IMG/VR virus record: IMGVR_UViG_3300044617_000857
Location: 1-27,981 of that record
Direction: 5' to 3' (one strand)
DNA length: 27,981 nt
Source of the DNA: a virus
In this document: in pieces, positions 27,629-27,981 of the stretch
Layout of the letters: each line of letters opens with the position of its first letter
Position numbering within the stretch: position 1 is the first letter of the stretch
Program-made: the position numbers and the translations under genes
Notes under the pieces: model-generated
Seen by the model: only the letters and a program-made list of their open reading frames with translations
Told to the model about the DNA's origin: nothing
Databases searched by the model: none

Positions 27629-27981
27629 GTTGGGTTAGGGTTATCCCAAACTCGTCCGCTAGTTCCAGCGTAGACTCGTCTAGCTCGTAGGTCTGAGCGT
27701 AGACAATCTCTTTTATCCCGTAAGAGGCTATCGCCTTCAAACAATCGTTGCAAGGAAGGAGCGTAACAGCAATCAACCTGCACTCGTCAGGCTTAACATA
27801 CCTCAACGCATTCTGCTCTGCGTGGACGACGAACTTCCTTCTTTTGTCTCTGTCGGTCCAGTCTTCCTGCATACCGGAAGGGAAGCCGTTATACCCAACA
27901 GAAGCAATAGAGTTATCGTTGCGAATAAGGCATGCCCCAACCTTTCTCCACGGGTCTTTACTTTTTCCTGCAACCGCACAA
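27609..27981 (-). CDS. dCMP deaminase, 5' end outside the window
   Basis: The frame is open to the window edge, giving at least 123 residues; the first internal ATG is at 27872. It has GYNGFPSGM, then H-A-E-Q-N-A-L with the zinc His and catalytic Glu, and LLPCNDCLKAI with two zinc Cys: all hallmarks of the deoxycytidylate deaminase family. It turns dCMP into dUMP for thymidylate synthesis. The start lies beyond 27981 and one or two dozen residues, perhaps, are missing. Confidence 0.9.
   Translation of the reverse strand, partial: CAVAGKSKDPWRKVGACLIRNDNSIASVGYNGFPSGMQEDWTDRDKRRKFVVHAEQNALRYVKPDECRLIAVTLLPCNDCLKAIASYGIKEIVYAQTYELDESTLELADEFGITLTQLSPAAR

Noticed and set aside
1-27981. CRISPR array, toxin-antitoxin pair, integrase or transposon ends
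   Set aside because: No regularly spaced repeats, no recombinase motifs and no IS-type inverted ends were seen on either strand.

Overview
The window is a compact stretch of a tailed double-stranded DNA bacteriophage genome (virion and lysis genes, single-strand annealing, helicase and nucleotide genes, HNH homing endonucleases, dozens of tiny genes joined by ATGA overlaps). No integrase, large terminase, capsid or polymerase gene is visible, so it is a partial genome and the lifestyle cannot be read. The host is not identifiable. One perfect AAGGAGGTGA Shine-Dalgarno shows a standard bacterial host is possible, yet many genes start behind an A/C-rich AACACAC leader instead.

Layout. 1-3886 (+): end of a structural gene, a lipoprotein with a Cys-His-Asp triad, a tail-fibre-like protein, then a lysis cassette (small membrane proteins, holin, GH108-like endolysin) and small proteins. 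3957-5705 (+): mini zinc peptidase, small unknowns, metallophosphoesterase, winged-helix-like protein. 5798-7318 (-): RuvC-like resolvase, HNH endonuclease and four small genes. 7425-10255 (+): a cytosine-5 methyltransferase locus with a broken N-terminal copy, an HNH gene inserted behind it, a complete methyltransferase that is overprinted for about 1.6 kb by a second reading frame, and an HNH-AP2 gene. 10278-18968 (+): the replication/recombination operon (structured RNA, replication organizer, PD-(D/E)XK exonuclease, ERF annealing protein, SSB, ribbon-helix-helix protein) ending in a small-terminase-like gene. 18965-26867 (-): many small unknown genes, a 1.2 kb gene-poor repeat-rich island (origin candidate), a GC-rich unassigned stretch, and a DnaB-like helicase. 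26917-27628 (+): three small genes. 27609-end (-): dCMP deaminase, cut by the window edge.

How they work together. DnaB helicase, the replication organizer, SSB, ERF protein, exonuclease and RuvC-like resolvase make a recombination-dependent replication set. dCMP deaminase feeds the thymidylate pool. The methyltransferase probably protects or marks phage DNA, and the flanking HNH genes look like parasites of that locus.

The signals most worth following are (1) the dual-frame methyltransferase, where W-x-T-P modules in one frame lie on hydrophobic-G/A-N/D modules in the other, (2) the truncated methyltransferase start plus HNH insertion, (3) a dispersed palindrome TTGTT(N)AACAA centred 23-29 nt upstream of several start codons and also on gene ends, (4) a 170-nt string of hairpins before the replication organizer, and (5) the AACACAC start leader. 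Product names come from recognised motifs without any database search.
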